A stretch of DNA of 64,000 nt from Planococcus salinus (GCF_003719725.1 NZ_RIAX01000001.1:248001-312000); one strand, 5' to 3'. Numbered from the stretch's first letter, positions 49,626 through 58,478 are shown. Program-made: numbers and translations. Notes: generated by a model not told the origin, from the sequence alone.

Positions 49626-50600
49626 ATGAGAAAGTGGAAATTTGCAATGGCATCAACAATTCTGGGGTCTGCTTTGGTGCTGGGAGCTTGCGGAGGCGAG
49701 TCGGAAAGCAATGCTTCAGAAGAGGAAGTGGAACAAACGACTTCCGACACAGCAAGTGATGAAGAGGCTGCACTGGAAGGGAGCGTTTCAGGTGACGGTT
49801 CATCGACAGTTGCTCCAATCATGGAAGGGATTGTAGAAGAGTATGCAGCTGAGCAGCAGGGCGTACAAGTTACAGTTGGCGTTTCAGGAACTGGCGGCGG
49901 ATTTGAAAAGTTCATTCAGGGAGAAACGGATTTCTCGAATGCTTCTCGGCCGATAAAAGAGGAAGAAGCAGCGAGCCTGGAAGAAGCAGGCGTTGATTAT
50001 ACGGAGTTTCTATTGGCTTATGACGGTTTATCTGTTGTCGTCAGCCAGGAAAATGACTGGGTGGAAGATTTGACAGTGGAAGATTTGAAAAAGTTATGGG
50101 TGGAAGACGGCTCCACGAAGATGTGGTCGGATATCAATCCGGAATGGCCTGAAGAAGAAGTGGTCTTCTACGCACCCGGGACAGATTCAGGAACTTATGA
50201 TTATTTCAATGAAGTGATCCTTGAAGACGAAGACCTCGTAAGCACAGCGACTTTGTCGGAAGACGACAATATCCTGGTGCAAGGGATCCAGTCTGATCCA
50301 AATGCCATCGGATTCTTCGGCTATGCGTATTACGTTGCCAACCAGGATACCTTGAAAGTCGTATCGATTGAAGGCGTGGAACCGACGAATGAAACAATTG
50401 AGTCGGGAGACTATTCACCACTTTCCCGCCCGTTGTTCACCTATGCCAGCAATGCAGCTATTTCTGAAGACCCGGCAGTTTACGACTTTATGGAATATAC
50501 GTTGAACAACGCGGGGGCAATGGCGGAAGCAGTCGGCTATGTAGCTCTTCCTCAGGAAGAATATGACAAAGGCTTGGCGGCTCTTGAAGCATTGAAATAA
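49626..50600 (+). CDS. pstS: Phosphate-binding lipoprotein PstS
   Basis: PstS captures phosphate outside the membrane for the high-affinity importer. The 324-residue protein has a lipoprotein signal with lipobox LGAC at residues 18-21, an acidic Ser/Glu linker, then the phosphate-binding domain (SGDGSSTVAPI, SGTGGGFEKFI, ASRPIKEEE, PGTDSGTYDYF). AGGGGG precedes the ATG. It is the first gene of pstSCAB-phoU, and a hairpin after it probably keeps downstream expression lower. Confidence 0.96.
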   Translation: MRKWKFAMASTILGSALVLGACGGESESNASEEEVEQTTSDTASDEEAALEGSVSGDGSSTVAPIMEGIVEEYAAEQQGVQVTVGVSGTGGGFEKFIQGETDFSNASRPIKEEEAASLEEAGVDYTEFLLAYDGLSVVVSQENDWVEDLTVEDLKKLWVEDGSTKMWSDINPEWPEEEVVFYAPGTDSGTYDYFNEVILEDEDLVSTATLSEDDNILVQGIQSDPNAIGFFGYAYYVANQDTLKVVSIEGVEPTNETIESGDYSPLSRPLFTYASNAAISEDPAVYDFMEYTLNNAGAMAEAVGYVALPQEEYDKGLAALEALK

Positions 50601-50625
50601 AATCAACAGGAAATGCAAAATTACG

Positions 50626-50650
50626 GGTGAGCAGCCACTGCTCGCCTTTT
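50626..50650 (+). terminator. Attenuator-like hairpin between pstS and pstC
   Basis: GGTGAGCAG pairs with CTGCTCGCC around CCA, followed by TTTT. It may reduce readthrough or protect the pstS message, giving an excess of PstS over the membrane parts. Confidence 0.65.
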
Positions 50651-50671
50651 GCGCTTGAAAGGGGTTTCGTT

Positions 50672-51598
50672 ATGCGTCCATCTGTGCAGGAAATGATCGC
50701 GCAGTCAAATGGCAAGAAAAGCAAAAAAGTAATTGAAAAAATCATTCCGGTCGTGCTGTTTTTGATCGCTTCCGTGTCGGTCCTGACGACAGTCGGAATT
50801 GTGATTACGCTGATACTGGAAACCATTACATTCTTTACACGCGTACCGGTTGCCGATTTTTTATTCGGCACAACCTGGCTGCCTTTTTCCAATAAAGAAG
50901 AGTTGTACGGCATCTGGCCATTGATTCTGGGAACATTGAAAGTTACGGCAATTGCCGTGGTCGTGGCGGTGCCGATTGGAATTTCCGCAGCCATTTACCT
51001 GAGCGAATATGCCAGTGAACCTGTGCGCAGGACCATCAAGCCGGTGCTGGAAATTCTGGCTGGCGTACCGACGATCGTCTATGGGTTTTTCGCATTGACG
51101 TTTGTGACGCCGGTGCTTCAAAGTTTTTTTCCGGACGTCAAAATTTTCAACGCCATTTCGCCGGGAATTGTGGTCGGCATCATGATCGTACCGATGATCG
51201 CCTCGCTGTCTGAAGATGCCATGACCTCTGTTCCCAGACAGATTCGGGAAGGCGCTTTGGCAATGGGATCGACAAAGTTGGAAGTGGCGATGAAAATTAC
51301 ATTGCCTGCGGCTTTTTCGGGCATTATCGCGTCGGTTGTGCTGGCCATTTCCAGGGCCATCGGGGAAACAATGATTGTTTCACTTGCAGGAGGTTCCACT
51401 CCGCGTTTTGATGGGAATTTTACAGATTCCATCCAAACGATGACAGCTTATATCGTCCAAGTATCAAAAGGGGATGCCGGATATGGCACGACCATCTATT
51501 ATTCGATTTATGCGGTCGGATTCACCCTTTTCCTCTTTACGATGATCATGAACATCCTCGCCGGTTACCTGTCAAAACGTTTCAGGGAGGAATATTGA
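50672..51598 (+). CDS. pstC: Phosphate ABC transporter permease PstC
   Basis: PstC is one of two permease subunits of the phosphate importer. The 308-residue protein has an N-terminal cytoplasmic stretch and six membrane segments. The ABC-coupling loop EGALAMGSTKLEVAMKITLP lies near residues 190-215. The ATG at 50672 follows AAAGGGG; an upstream in-frame start lies within the hairpin region. pstA follows after 1 bp. Confidence 0.95.
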   Translation: MRPSVQEMIAQSNGKKSKKVIEKIIPVVLFLIASVSVLTTVGIVITLILETITFFTRVPVADFLFGTTWLPFSNKEELYGIWPLILGTLKVTAIAVVVAVPIGISAAIYLSEYASEPVRRTIKPVLEILAGVPTIVYGFFALTFVTPVLQSFFPDVKIFNAISPGIVVGIMIVPMIASLSEDAMTSVPRQIREGALAMGSTKLEVAMKITLPAAFSGIIASVVLAISRAIGETMIVSLAGGSTPRFDGNFTDSIQTMTAYIVQVSKGDAGYGTTIYYSIYAVGFTLFLFTMIMNILAGYLSKRFREEY

Positions 51599-51599
51599 G

Positions 51600-52478
51600 A
51601 TGAAGTACATTGAACAAGATCTGGTAATCCAGCGGATGAGCGGCCGGAAAATCCTGAATTTGATTTTTAAAGTCCTGTTCCTTTTTGCGACTTCGTTGGC
51701 CCTTCTGGCATTGGCCATTCTGCTGTTTCGTATTGTCACACAGGGAGCCGGACATTTATCCATCGATTTCATCCAGAATTTCGCTTCCCGTTTTCCTGAA
51801 AAAGCAGGGATTAAGGCGGCGCTTGTCGGTTCGCTTTGGTTGATGGCCGTTGTAGCCCCGACTTCCATCATCTTAGGCGTCGGTTCGGCCATTTATCTGG
51901 AAGAGTATGCAAAAAAAAACAAAGTGACGACATTTATCCAGGTTAATATATCAAATTTGGCAGGAGTTCCTTCCGTTGTATTCGGCCTGCTCGGACTGAC
52001 CATCTTTGTGCGGGCATTGGCGCTCGGCAACAGCATCCTGGCAGCCGGCTTTACAATGAGTTTATTGATTCTGCCGGTCATTATCGTGGCTTCGCAGGAA
52101 GCGATTCGTTCGGTGCCGGCTGAATTGCGTGACGCTTCCTACGGCATGGGCGCCACAAAATGGCAAACCATTGTCAGAATCATATTGCCCGCTGCGATTC
52201 CGGGAATTCTGACAGGCAGCATTTTGGCGCTGTCCCGTGCAATAGGGGAAACAGCTCCTTTGATCGTTATCGGTGTACCGGTCATCATTCAATTCCTGCC
52301 TTCAGGAGTTATGGATACGTTTACGGCGTTGCCGATGCAGATCTATGATTGGTCGAGCCGGCCACAGCAGGAGTTCCAACAAGTGGCCGCAGCCGGAATT
52401 ATCGTCTTGATGGCATTTTTGCTGTTCATGAATTCAATCGCTGTTTTTATTCGAAATAAGTTTCATAAACGCTATTAA
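51600..52478 (+). CDS. pstA: Phosphate ABC transporter permease PstA
   Basis: PstA is the second permease subunit. The 292-residue protein has about six membrane segments and the coupling loop RDASYGMGATKWQTIVRIILP, with SRAIGETAPL as in PstC. GGGAGG precedes the ATG, which comes right after the pstC stop. pstB follows after 21 bp. Confidence 0.95.
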   Translation: MKYIEQDLVIQRMSGRKILNLIFKVLFLFATSLALLALAILLFRIVTQGAGHLSIDFIQNFASRFPEKAGIKAALVGSLWLMAVVAPTSIILGVGSAIYLEEYAKKNKVTTFIQVNISNLAGVPSVVFGLLGLTIFVRALALGNSILAAGFTMSLLILPVIIVASQEAIRSVPAELRDASYGMGATKWQTIVRIILPAAIPGILTGSILALSRAIGETAPLIVIGVPVIIQFLPSGVMDTFTALPMQIYDWSSRPQQEFQQVAAAGIIVLMAFLLFMNSIAVFIRNKFHKRY

Positions 52479-52499
52479 CGAAAAAGCGGGAGGAAGATT

Positions 52500-53318
52500 A
52501 TGATGACAACCATAGTGGAAAAAGAAAGAACCACCGAATCACCGGTCCGTGTAAAGGAACATGCCAAGTCCGTTTACAGCACCAACCAATTGAACCTTTG
52601 GTACGGCAGCAATCATGCGCTGAAGAATATCGATCTGGATATCAAAGAACATGAAGTGACGGCCATCATCGGTCCATCAGGCTGCGGGAAATCGACTTAT
52701 ATCAAGACTTTGAACCGGATGGTCGAATTGGTGCCTTCTGTAAAGACGTCGGGAGAAATCCTTTACCGGGACCGCAATATCTTTGACTCGAATTACAGTG
52801 TGGAAGAACTGCGCACGCGCGTCGGAATGGTGTTTCAGAAGCCGAACCCGTTTCCGAAGTCGATTTATGACAACGTGGCATACGGGCCGCGGATCCACGG
52901 TATCCGAAACAAAAAGATTCTGAATGAGATTGTGGAAAAAAGCTTGCGCGGCGCGGCCATTTGGGATGAAGTGAAAGACCGCTTGCACGAAAATGCCTAC
53001 GGTGTCTCAGGCGGACAACAGCAGCGCATCTGTATCGCACGGGCGCTTGCCATCGAACCGGATGTCATCCTCATGGATGAACCGACATCGGCGCTGGATC
53101 CGATTTCCACGCTGAAAATTGAAGAGCTGGTGCAGGAATTGAAAAAGGATTACAGCATCATCATCGTTACGCATAATATGCAGCAGGCAGCCCGCATATC
53201 CGATAAGACCGCTTTTTTCCTCAATGGAGAAGTGGTGGAGTTTGACCATACTGATACAATTTTCTCCAATCCGTCCGATAAACGGACAGAAGATTATATA
53301 TCCGGACGGTTCGGTTAA
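52500..53318 (+). CDS. pstB: Phosphate ABC transporter ATPase PstB
   Basis: PstB hydrolyses ATP to drive phosphate import. The 272-residue protein has a short N-terminal extension (about 28 residues), Walker [14 protein letters not shown], the Q-loop [10 protein letters not shown], signature VSGGQQQR, Walker [12 protein letters not shown] and the H-loop THNMQQA. GGAGGAAGATT precedes two adjacent ATG codons; either could be used. Only one pstB copy is present, unlike the pstBA-pstBB pair in B. subtilis. Confidence 0.95.
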   Translation: MMTTIVEKERTTESPVRVKEHAKSVYSTNQLNLWYGSNHALKNIDLDIKEHEVTAIIGPSGCGKSTYIKTLNRMVELVPSVKTSGEILYRDRNIFDSNYSVEELRTRVGMVFQKPNPFPKSIYDNVAYGPRIHGIRNKKILNEIVEKSLRGAAIWDEVKDRLHENAYGVSGGQQQRICIARALAIEPDVILMDEPTSALDPISTLKIEELVQELKKDYSIIIVTHNMQQAARISDKTAFFLNGEVVEFDHTDTIFSNPSDKRTEDYISGRFG

Positions 53319-53336
53319 GGAAAGAGAGTGAAAAAA

Positions 53337-53996
53337 ATGGCAGTTCGCGAAAAGTTTGAGTTGGAGCTGAAGTCGGCACAGGACCAGCTGATTACGCTGA
53401 GCAATATGTCGATTGAAGCCATGGACAAGGCAGTGGATGCACTCATTAATCATGACATCGATTCGGCACTCGAAGTGATTGAAGATGACAACGACATCAA
53501 TAAGCTGGAAGAGGAGATCAACGATCATGTGGTTTTGCTGATTGCCAAACAGGCTCCCGTAGCCACGGATCTCAGAAGGCTGATTGTCATCATCAAAGTC
53601 GCTGCTGACATGGAGCGGGTGGGCGACTATGCGGTCAATGTAGCAAAGGAAGCCATCCGGATCGGTTCCGAGGAACTGGTGGCAACCATCGGCCAAATCG
53701 ATACGATGAGAAAATTGGCCATAGCCATGCTGAGGCAAGTGATTGAAGCGTTTATCGATGAAGACATTGTAAAAGCAAAGGAAATCGCTGAGCTGGACGA
53801 TCAAGTGGATGAGCTGTACGGCGATTCGATCATCAAGCTGATGAAAGCCGGCGCAGAAAGCCCGGAAAAATTGAAGCAGATCACACAGCTGGCGTTTGTC
53901 TGCCGCTACATGGAGCGGACGGCGGATTATTCGACAAATATCGCGGAACAATTGTTTTTCCTGGTCCGAGGCCAGCGTTATGATTTGAATCAGTAA
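53337..53996 (+). CDS. phoU: Phosphate signalling protein PhoU
   Basis: PhoU links the Pst transporter to the PhoPR sensor system and restrains uptake. The 219-residue helical protein has two repeated three-helix units, each with an ERVGDY- or ERTADY-type metal-binding motif (DMERVGDYAVNVAKEA near residue 85, YMERTADYSTNIAEQ near 200). The ATG at 53337 is chosen on family similarity; a GTG at 53328 has better spacing from AAGGA. B. subtilis lacks phoU at this locus, so its presence here is a difference. Confidence 0.9.
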   Translation: MAVREKFELELKSAQDQLITLSNMSIEAMDKAVDALINHDIDSALEVIEDDNDINKLEEEINDHVVLLIAKQAPVATDLRRLIVIIKVAADMERVGDYAVNVAKEAIRIGSEELVATIGQIDTMRKLAIAMLRQVIEAFIDEDIVKAKEIAELDDQVDELYGDSIIKLMKAGAESPEKLKQITQLAFVCRYMERTADYSTNIAEQLFFLVRGQRYDLNQ

Positions 53997-54000
53997 GAAA

Positions 54001-54043
54001 GGATTTCCCGGGAGCGAAAGAGCTCTCGGGATTTTCTTTTTTA
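54001..54043 (+). terminator. Terminator of pstSCAB-phoU
   Basis: TCCCG.GAGC pairs with GCTC.CGGGA around 6 nt, followed by a T-rich tract. Confidence 0.85.
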
Positions 54044-54067
54044 AAAATAAAATATTGAACGTGGAAG

Positions 54068-54095
54068 TAGACTTTTTAGTGAAATATGCTATAAT
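54068..54095 (+). promoter_or_regulatory. Promoter of rpmG
   Basis: TAGACT, 16 bp, TATAAT with extended TGC, followed by a 60-nt leader with a possible hairpin (TATAAAT/ATTTATA at 54106-54126). Confidence 0.65.
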
Positions 54096-54158
54096 AATAA
54101 AGTCGTATAAATCACGCTTATTTATAAACGATCTTTGAAAGAATTAGGAGGGATAAAG

Positions 54159-54308
54159 ATGCGTGTTAACATCACTTTAGCTTGCACAGACTGTGGCGAA
54201 CGTAACTACAGCACTGTTAAAAATAAGCGCAATAACCCTGAGCGTCTTGAAATGAAAAAATATTGCTCACGTGAACAGAAAATGACTTTACACCGTGAAA
54301 CAAAGTAA
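54159..54308 (+). CDS. rpmG: 50S ribosomal protein L33
   Basis: L33 is a small protein near the E site of the 50S subunit. The 49-residue product starts [17 protein letters not shown] and ends MTLHRETK, clear L33 marks. The first CXXC pair (CTDC) is present, but where zinc-binding forms have a second CXXC this one reads YCSREQK with only one Cys, so zinc binding is probably lost or altered. TAGGAGGGATAAAG precedes the ATG. The gene sits between phoU and yqgN as in B. subtilis (rpmGA). Confidence 0.95.
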   Translation: MRVNITLACTDCGERNYSTVKNKRNNPERLEMKKYCSREQKMTLHRETK

Positions 54309-54318
54309 TGCTTTGATT

Positions 54319-54349
54319 GCCAAAACCCCATACCGGTTTTGGCTTTTTT
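54319..54349 (+). terminator. Terminator of rpmG
   Basis: GCCAAAACC pairs with GGTTTTGGC around 7 nt, followed by T6. Confidence 0.88.
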
Positions 54350-54370
54350 CTATCCAAAGGAGTTATTGAT

Positions 54371-54946
54371 ATGGACAAACCCCTGCTGAGAAAAACGGTA
54401 TTGAATACCATGAAACAACTGGATAAACAGGCGCACCAGACGAAATCACAGGCCATTCACCGCCGTTTGCTGCAAGATCATGCATTCGTCGATGCCTCGA
54501 CCGTAGCATTGACGATTTCCGCTTTTCCGGAAGTGGATACTCTCGGTTTGATCACAGAATGCTGGAATGCCGGCAAACAAGTAGCGGTACCCAAATGCAT
54601 CCCCGGCAGTCGAGGGATGGATTTTTATGTATTGGAAACTTTTGAGCAGCTCGAAGTGGTTTACATGCAGCTGAAGGAACCAAAAGTGGAAGAAACGATG
54701 TACGTCGGTCCTGAGCATATCGATTTAATGATTGTGCCCGGCGTTGTTTTCAGTCCTGCGGGTTACCGCATCGGATTCGGCGGAGGTTATTATGACCGCT
54801 ACCTCGCAAAATACAAAGGGCCTACACGGTCGCTGGCCTTTGACCTTCAGCTGGCTGAGAGAATCCCTGTAGAAGACCATGATATTCCTGTAGATGGCAT
54901 TCATACGGAAAGTCGTTTTATCGATACGAAAAAGGTGAGGGCATGA
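54371..54946 (+). CDS. yqgN: 5-formyltetrahydrofolate cyclo-ligase
   Basis: This enzyme converts 5-formyl-THF to 5,10-methenyl-THF with ATP, returning folate to the one-carbon pool. The 191-residue protein has the basic N-terminus and the signature PGVVFSPAGYRIGFGGGYYDRYL near residue 120-142. AAAGGAG lies 10 nt before the ATG at 54371; a longer in-frame start begins inside the rpmG terminator and was rejected. The end overlaps yqgQ by 4 bp. Confidence 0.93.
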   Translation: MDKPLLRKTVLNTMKQLDKQAHQTKSQAIHRRLLQDHAFVDASTVALTISAFPEVDTLGLITECWNAGKQVAVPKCIPGSRGMDFYVLETFEQLEVVYMQLKEPKVEETMYVGPEHIDLMIVPGVVFSPAGYRIGFGGGYYDRYLAKYKGPTRSLAFDLQLAERIPVEDHDIPVDGIHTESRFIDTKKVRA

Positions 54947-55134
54947 AAAATCTATTCGATGTGATGCAGTTATTGAAAAAGTACGGAACCGTGATCTATA
55001 CCGGGGACAAACAAGCGGATCTGGAAATGATGGAAGACGAAATCCGTGAATTGTATCAGCTGCAGTTTATCACAGCGAAAGAATTTGCTTCAGCATTGCT
55101 CATCATCCGCGGACGCAAAGAAGATCTTTCATAG
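54943..55134 (+). CDS. yqgQ: YqgQ family (DUF910) small protein
   Basis: The 63-residue protein (MKNLFDVMQLLKKYGTVIYT ... EDEIRELYQLQFITAKEFAS) matches the YqgQ family, a three-helix protein proposed to bind single-stranded nucleic acid. The function is not established. The ATG overlaps the yqgN stop, so it is co-translated. In B. subtilis yqgP (rhomboid) and glcK neighbour it; neither is present here. Confidence 0.85.
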   Translation: MKNLFDVMQLLKKYGTVIYTGDKQADLEMMEDEIRELYQLQFITAKEFASALLIIRGRKEDLS

Positions 55135-55287
55135 AAAAAGTGCCGTGGAACGAAACTTTTCGTTGATTCAGCCGTCTGAATAAGGGTAAATACTTTGTTG
55201 GAGCAATGTTTTAGTATAAACTATTACTATTGAGGAAATATAAACCCAGTATTAAAAAATGTAAAAATCTGAGGAGGATGTGCGGGA

Positions 55288-57174
55288 ATGTTAAAAAGAG
55301 ATTGGCCTAAGCATTCCATCCTGGCAATTGCTATCGTTGCAACCTGGTTAAAAACCTACATTGTATACAAGACGAGCTTTTCAATTACAATTGAAAATGC
55401 ATTGCAGGAATTTATACTGTTTCTGAACCCATTGAGTCTGCTGCTTTTTGTTTATGGATTGTCGTTGTTTTTCAAAACGGATAAAGGCAAAAACCGTTAT
55501 TTGATTGTTGTATCCCTTATATCTTCCATTGTTCTGTATTCAAATGTGGCATTTTACCGGTTCTTCAATGACTTCATTACCTTGCCGGTATTGTTCCAGA
55601 CCGAGAACTTTGGAGATGTGACGTCCAGTGCGGCGGCCAGCATGTATATAACGGATATTATGTACTTTGCCGATGTCATCATTATTCTGCTTGCGATGAA
55701 GTTCGTATCAGAAAAAACAGCATCAGTGAAAGCATCTTCGGTTCAGCGCAAAGCGTATTTTGTGCTGTCTGCAGCAGTTCTGTTTTTAAACCTGGGGCTG
55801 GCGGAAGCGGAACGCCCTCAATTATTGACGCGCAGTTTTGACCGTGAAATGCTGGTCAAGAATATCGGGATGTACAATTACCATATCTATGATGTCTATA
55901 TTCAATCCAAATCACAGGCACAGCGTGTGCTGGCTGACGGTTCGGAATTGGTGGAAGTGAATAACTACGTCCGTTCGAATTACGCGGAGCCTTCTGAAGA
56001 AATGTTCGGAATTGCTGAAGGAAAGAACCTGATCGTCGTTACGTTGGAATCGCTTCAGACTTTCACGATCAACAGTGAAATGAACGGACAGACGATTACG
56101 CCTTTCCTGAACGAATTGACAAAAGATGAAGATACAATTTATTTTCCAAACTTCTATCATCAGACTGGCCTTGGAAAAACATCGGACTCTGAATTCTTGC
56201 TGGAGAATTCCCTGTATCCATTAAGCGGTGGAGCGGTGTTCTTTACGCACAGTGGAAATTCGTTCAATTCCATGGCAGAAAAAGTTGGCAATGAAGGATA
56301 TTTCACCAATGTCCAGCACGCCAATACAAAAAGTTTCTGGAACCGTGACATTATGTATGAATCTTTGGGTGTCGACAATTTCCAGGACATTCAGAGCTAT
56401 ACAGTTGAAGAAGGACAAGCCGTCAACTGGGGCATGAAGGACATTCCGTTCTTTGAACAATCAGTTGACTTGATGGCCGAAATGCCACAGCCGTTCTATA
56501 ATCGTTTACTCACGTTGACAAACCATCATCCATTCACATTGGATGAAGAAGATAAGTTTATCAGCGAGTTTGATTCGAATTCAGGTACTTTGAACCGTTA
56601 TTTCCAAACCGCCCGCTATTTGGACGAAGCGGTGAAGGAATTATTCGATGACTTGAAAGAACGTGGCCTGTATGAGGATTCGGTTATCGTGATGTATGGA
56701 GACCATTATGGTATTTCAGAAAATCACAATGAAGCGATGGCACAATACCTGGGGAAAGAAATTACCCCTTATGAGTCAGCGCAGTTGCAGAAAGTGCCGT
56801 TTTTCGTTCACATTCCTGGGTATGGTGAAGGTCACGTAGACGAAGAAATCGGCGGCCAGATTGACATGCGGCCAACCATCCTTCACATGCTTGGCATAGA
56901 TTCATCCGACGATCTGCAGTTTGGCGGGGATTTGTTTTCGGAAGAACATGAAGAGTTCGTAATTTTCCGGGATGGTCGATTTGTGACAGAAGACTATGTA
57001 TATGCAGGAAATGTCTGCCACGATAATGGAACAGGCGAAGAAGTCGCCATCGAACATTGTCAGCCTTACATCGAGCAGGCACTTACAGAACTCGGTTATT
57101 CAGAGTCGATCATCAACGGTGATTTATTGAGGTTCTACGATGAAAAGACAGGTCAATTGGTGACCAAGGATTAA
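55288..57174 (+). CDS. Lipoteichoic acid synthase family protein (LtaS/YqgS)
   Basis: LtaS enzymes transfer glycerol-phosphate from phosphatidylglycerol to build lipoteichoic acid. The 628-residue protein has five membrane segments in the first 180 residues, a likely signal peptidase site near LGLAEA, and an extracellular sulfatase-fold domain. The catalytic threonine is in GLGKTSDSEFLL (near residue 297), and metal residues in YGDHYGISENHNEA and the NHHPF motif. Position matches B. subtilis yqgS. AGGAGG is 10 nt before the ATG. Its own terminator follows. Confidence 0.9.
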   Translation: MLKRDWPKHSILAIAIVATWLKTYIVYKTSFSITIENALQEFILFLNPLSLLLFVYGLSLFFKTDKGKNRYLIVVSLISSIVLYSNVAFYRFFNDFITLPVLFQTENFGDVTSSAAASMYITDIMYFADVIIILLAMKFVSEKTASVKASSVQRKAYFVLSAAVLFLNLGLAEAERPQLLTRSFDREMLVKNIGMYNYHIYDVYIQSKSQAQRVLADGSELVEVNNYVRSNYAEPSEEMFGIAEGKNLIVVTLESLQTFTINSEMNGQTITPFLNELTKDEDTIYFPNFYHQTGLGKTSDSEFLLENSLYPLSGGAVFFTHSGNSFNSMAEKVGNEGYFTNVQHANTKSFWNRDIMYESLGVDNFQDIQSYTVEEGQAVNWGMKDIPFFEQSVDLMAEMPQPFYNRLLTLTNHHPFTLDEEDKFISEFDSNSGTLNRYFQTARYLDEAVKELFDDLKERGLYEDSVIVMYGDHYGISENHNEAMAQYLGKEITPYESAQLQKVPFFVHIPGYGEGHVDEEIGGQIDMRPTILHMLGIDSSDDLQFGGDLFSEEHEEFVIFRDGRFVTEDYVYAGNVCHDNGTGEEVAIEHCQPYIEQALTELGYSESIINGDLLRFYDEKTGQLVTKD

Positions 57175-57206
57175 AAAAGAGAGCGCAGCGGCGCTCTCTT
57201 TTTTTC
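57173..57206 (+). terminator. Terminator of the LtaS-family gene
   Basis: AAAAAAGAGAGCGC pairs with GCGCTCTCTTTTTT around 4 nt. Confidence 0.93.
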
Positions 57207-57208
57207 GT

Positions 57209-57389
57209 TTGCTGAGAAACTGTCCAGCAATTCGATATTCCGCCAAGACCCTGTGCTCTTGTCTCTCCGCCGCTTCGAGACATGAAAGGGCGCTGGCATC
57301 CCTCTGCTAGCTGCGCGGTGCAAAAAACACACCGCCGGGCTTCTTTGGCGCAAATACAGGGCCGAAGGGAGTCCGACCCATGTATTTTG
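57209..57389. repeat. Intergenic repeat copy C with two extra hairpins
   Basis: It starts directly after the LtaS terminator with TTGCTGAGAAAC...CAGCAA (57209-57230) and CGATATTCCGC (57233-57243), as in copy B. The shared module CCCTGTGCTCTTG...CCGCTTCG follows at 57249-57276. Two more hairpins are present: GCGGTG/CACCGC (57315-57335) and CAAATAC.GGG/CCC..GTATTT (57351-57389). No gene is credible in this gap. Confidence 0.6.
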
Positions 57390-57417
57390 CTGACGTTCTT
57401 TGATTTCCAGGCAAAAC

Positions 57418-57451
57418 AAAAGAGCTGATGCCATAGGGCACCAGCTCTTTT
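57418..57451 (-). terminator. Terminator of the DUF2759 gene
   Basis: AAAAGAGCTG.TGCC pairs with GGCA.CAGCTCTTTT around 4 nt; it follows the stop codon on the minus strand. Confidence 0.88.
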
Positions 57452-57458
57452 CTGACGA

Positions 57459-57638
57459 TTAATGAAGGCTTGGTGGATATCCTTGTGTAATGATGGTGGC
57501 AACTGTAAACGCACCGAAAATCGCGAAAGTTCCAAAGTTGAATAAGAATCCTAAAACTTCTTTGTTTTTAAATGTTTGTACAGTGCCTATTGCTGCAACA
57601 ATTGCAATCAGACCAAATATTACCATTAGCAAATTCAT
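57459..57638 (-). CDS. DUF2759-type small membrane protein
   Basis: The 59-residue product has two membrane segments (MNLLMVIFGLIAIVAAIGTV and FLFNFGTFAIFGAFTVATII) joined by a short basic turn (QTFKNKE), and ends QGYPPSLH. It resembles DUF2759 proteins found next to yqgX in Bacillales; the function is unknown. The ATG at 57638 follows GGGAG at 8 nt. It diverges from yqgX and has its own promoter and terminator. Confidence 0.8.
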   Translation of the reverse strand: MNLLMVIFGLIAIVAAIGTVQTFKNKEVLGFLFNFGTFAIFGAFTVATIITQGYPPSLH

Positions 57639-57690
57639 GTATGACACTCCCTTCACCCATACGAAATGATGCAGTCTTGTTCTCTTTATT

Positions 57691-57719
57691 ATTGTAAAGA
57701 ATTATTCCGGCTTTGTCGA
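57691..57719 (-). promoter_or_regulatory. Promoter of the DUF2759 gene
   Basis: On the minus strand: TCGACA, 17 bp, TACAAT, about 55 bp before the start codon. Confidence 0.65.
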
Positions 57720-57783
57720 GAGCTAAAATTGTCATTCCCATGAACGATGCGGAGTTTGTTATAATGCAGGAGAGGTGAAAAAA

Positions 57784-58422
57784 ATGCTGAAAATTGATCA
57801 ATTGGAACTGGGGCCGGTGCAGACTAATTGTTATATCGTTTCCAACAGCGACAAAGATTGTCTGATTTTCGATCCCGGTGAAGAAAGCGAACGGATTGTC
57901 GCATTGCTTCAAAAGAAAAGCCTGAATCCGTTGGCCATTTTACTGACGCATGCCCATTTTGACCATATCGGGGCGGTTGATGATCTGCGGGAACGGTATT
58001 CGATTCCCGTCTATCTGCATTATCTGGAAAGAGAGTGGCTGGGCCTTCCGAATTTGAATGGTTCCGGCAAATATGCCATGTTACCGGATTACCGGATCAA
58101 AGAAGCGGATGTGTTATTAAACGAAGAACGGGTACTCCAAATCGGTCCGTTTGAGATGGAGCTTTTTCATACACCGGGACACTCACCGGGAAGCGTTTCG
58201 TATTCTTTCGGAACAGAAGGTTTCGCTGTTGTAGGAGATACCTTATTCCGCGGCAGCATCGGGCGCACGGACTTGATAGACGGCTCCGAGCAGAAGCTGC
58301 TGCAATCGATCAGGGAGTCGCTGCTGACGCTGCCTGAGCAAATGGTGCTGTTTCCAGGCCATGGCCCGGATACGACGCCTCAGGCGGAAATAGCGGGCAA
58401 TCCGTTCCTTAAAAACTTATAA
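57784..58422 (+). CDS. yqgX: Metallo-beta-lactamase fold hydrolase (YqgX)
   Basis: A glyoxalase II-like metal hydrolase of unknown substrate. The 212-residue protein has THAHFDHIGA (two-metal motif), HTPGHSPGS, GDTLFRGSIGRTDL and FPGHGPDTT, and starts LKIDQLELGPVQTNCYIV. The ATG at 57784 follows AGGAGAGG; a GTG three codons earlier overlaps that site. An extended -10 (TGT-TATAAT at 57760-57765) lies upstream. It converges on the DUF2626 gene across a very long hairpin. Confidence 0.9.
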   Translation: MLKIDQLELGPVQTNCYIVSNSDKDCLIFDPGEESERIVALLQKKSLNPLAILLTHAHFDHIGAVDDLRERYSIPVYLHYLEREWLGLPNLNGSGKYAMLPDYRIKEADVLLNEERVLQIGPFEMELFHTPGHSPGSVSYSFGTEGFAVVGDTLFRGSIGRTDLIDGSEQKLLQSIRESLLTLPEQMVLFPGHGPDTTPQAEIAGNPFLKNL

Positions 58423-58468
58423 AGACAAACAAAAAAGCGGCCGGTGTGGCCGCTTTTTTGTTTGTCTT
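58422..58468. terminator. Bidirectional terminator between yqgX and the DUF2626 gene
   Basis: A perfect 21-bp stem (58422-58442 with 58448-58468) and a 5-nt loop, centred on AAAAAAGCGGCC / GGCCGCTTTTTT. It can stop transcription from both sides. Confidence 0.95.
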
Positions 58469-58478
58469 GAAGTTGTGA

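Noticed and set aside
53337-53996. phoU as a fragment of the symporter PhoU-like domain
   Set aside because: It is a full-length PhoU with both helical repeats, a ribosome site, and the standard position after pstB.
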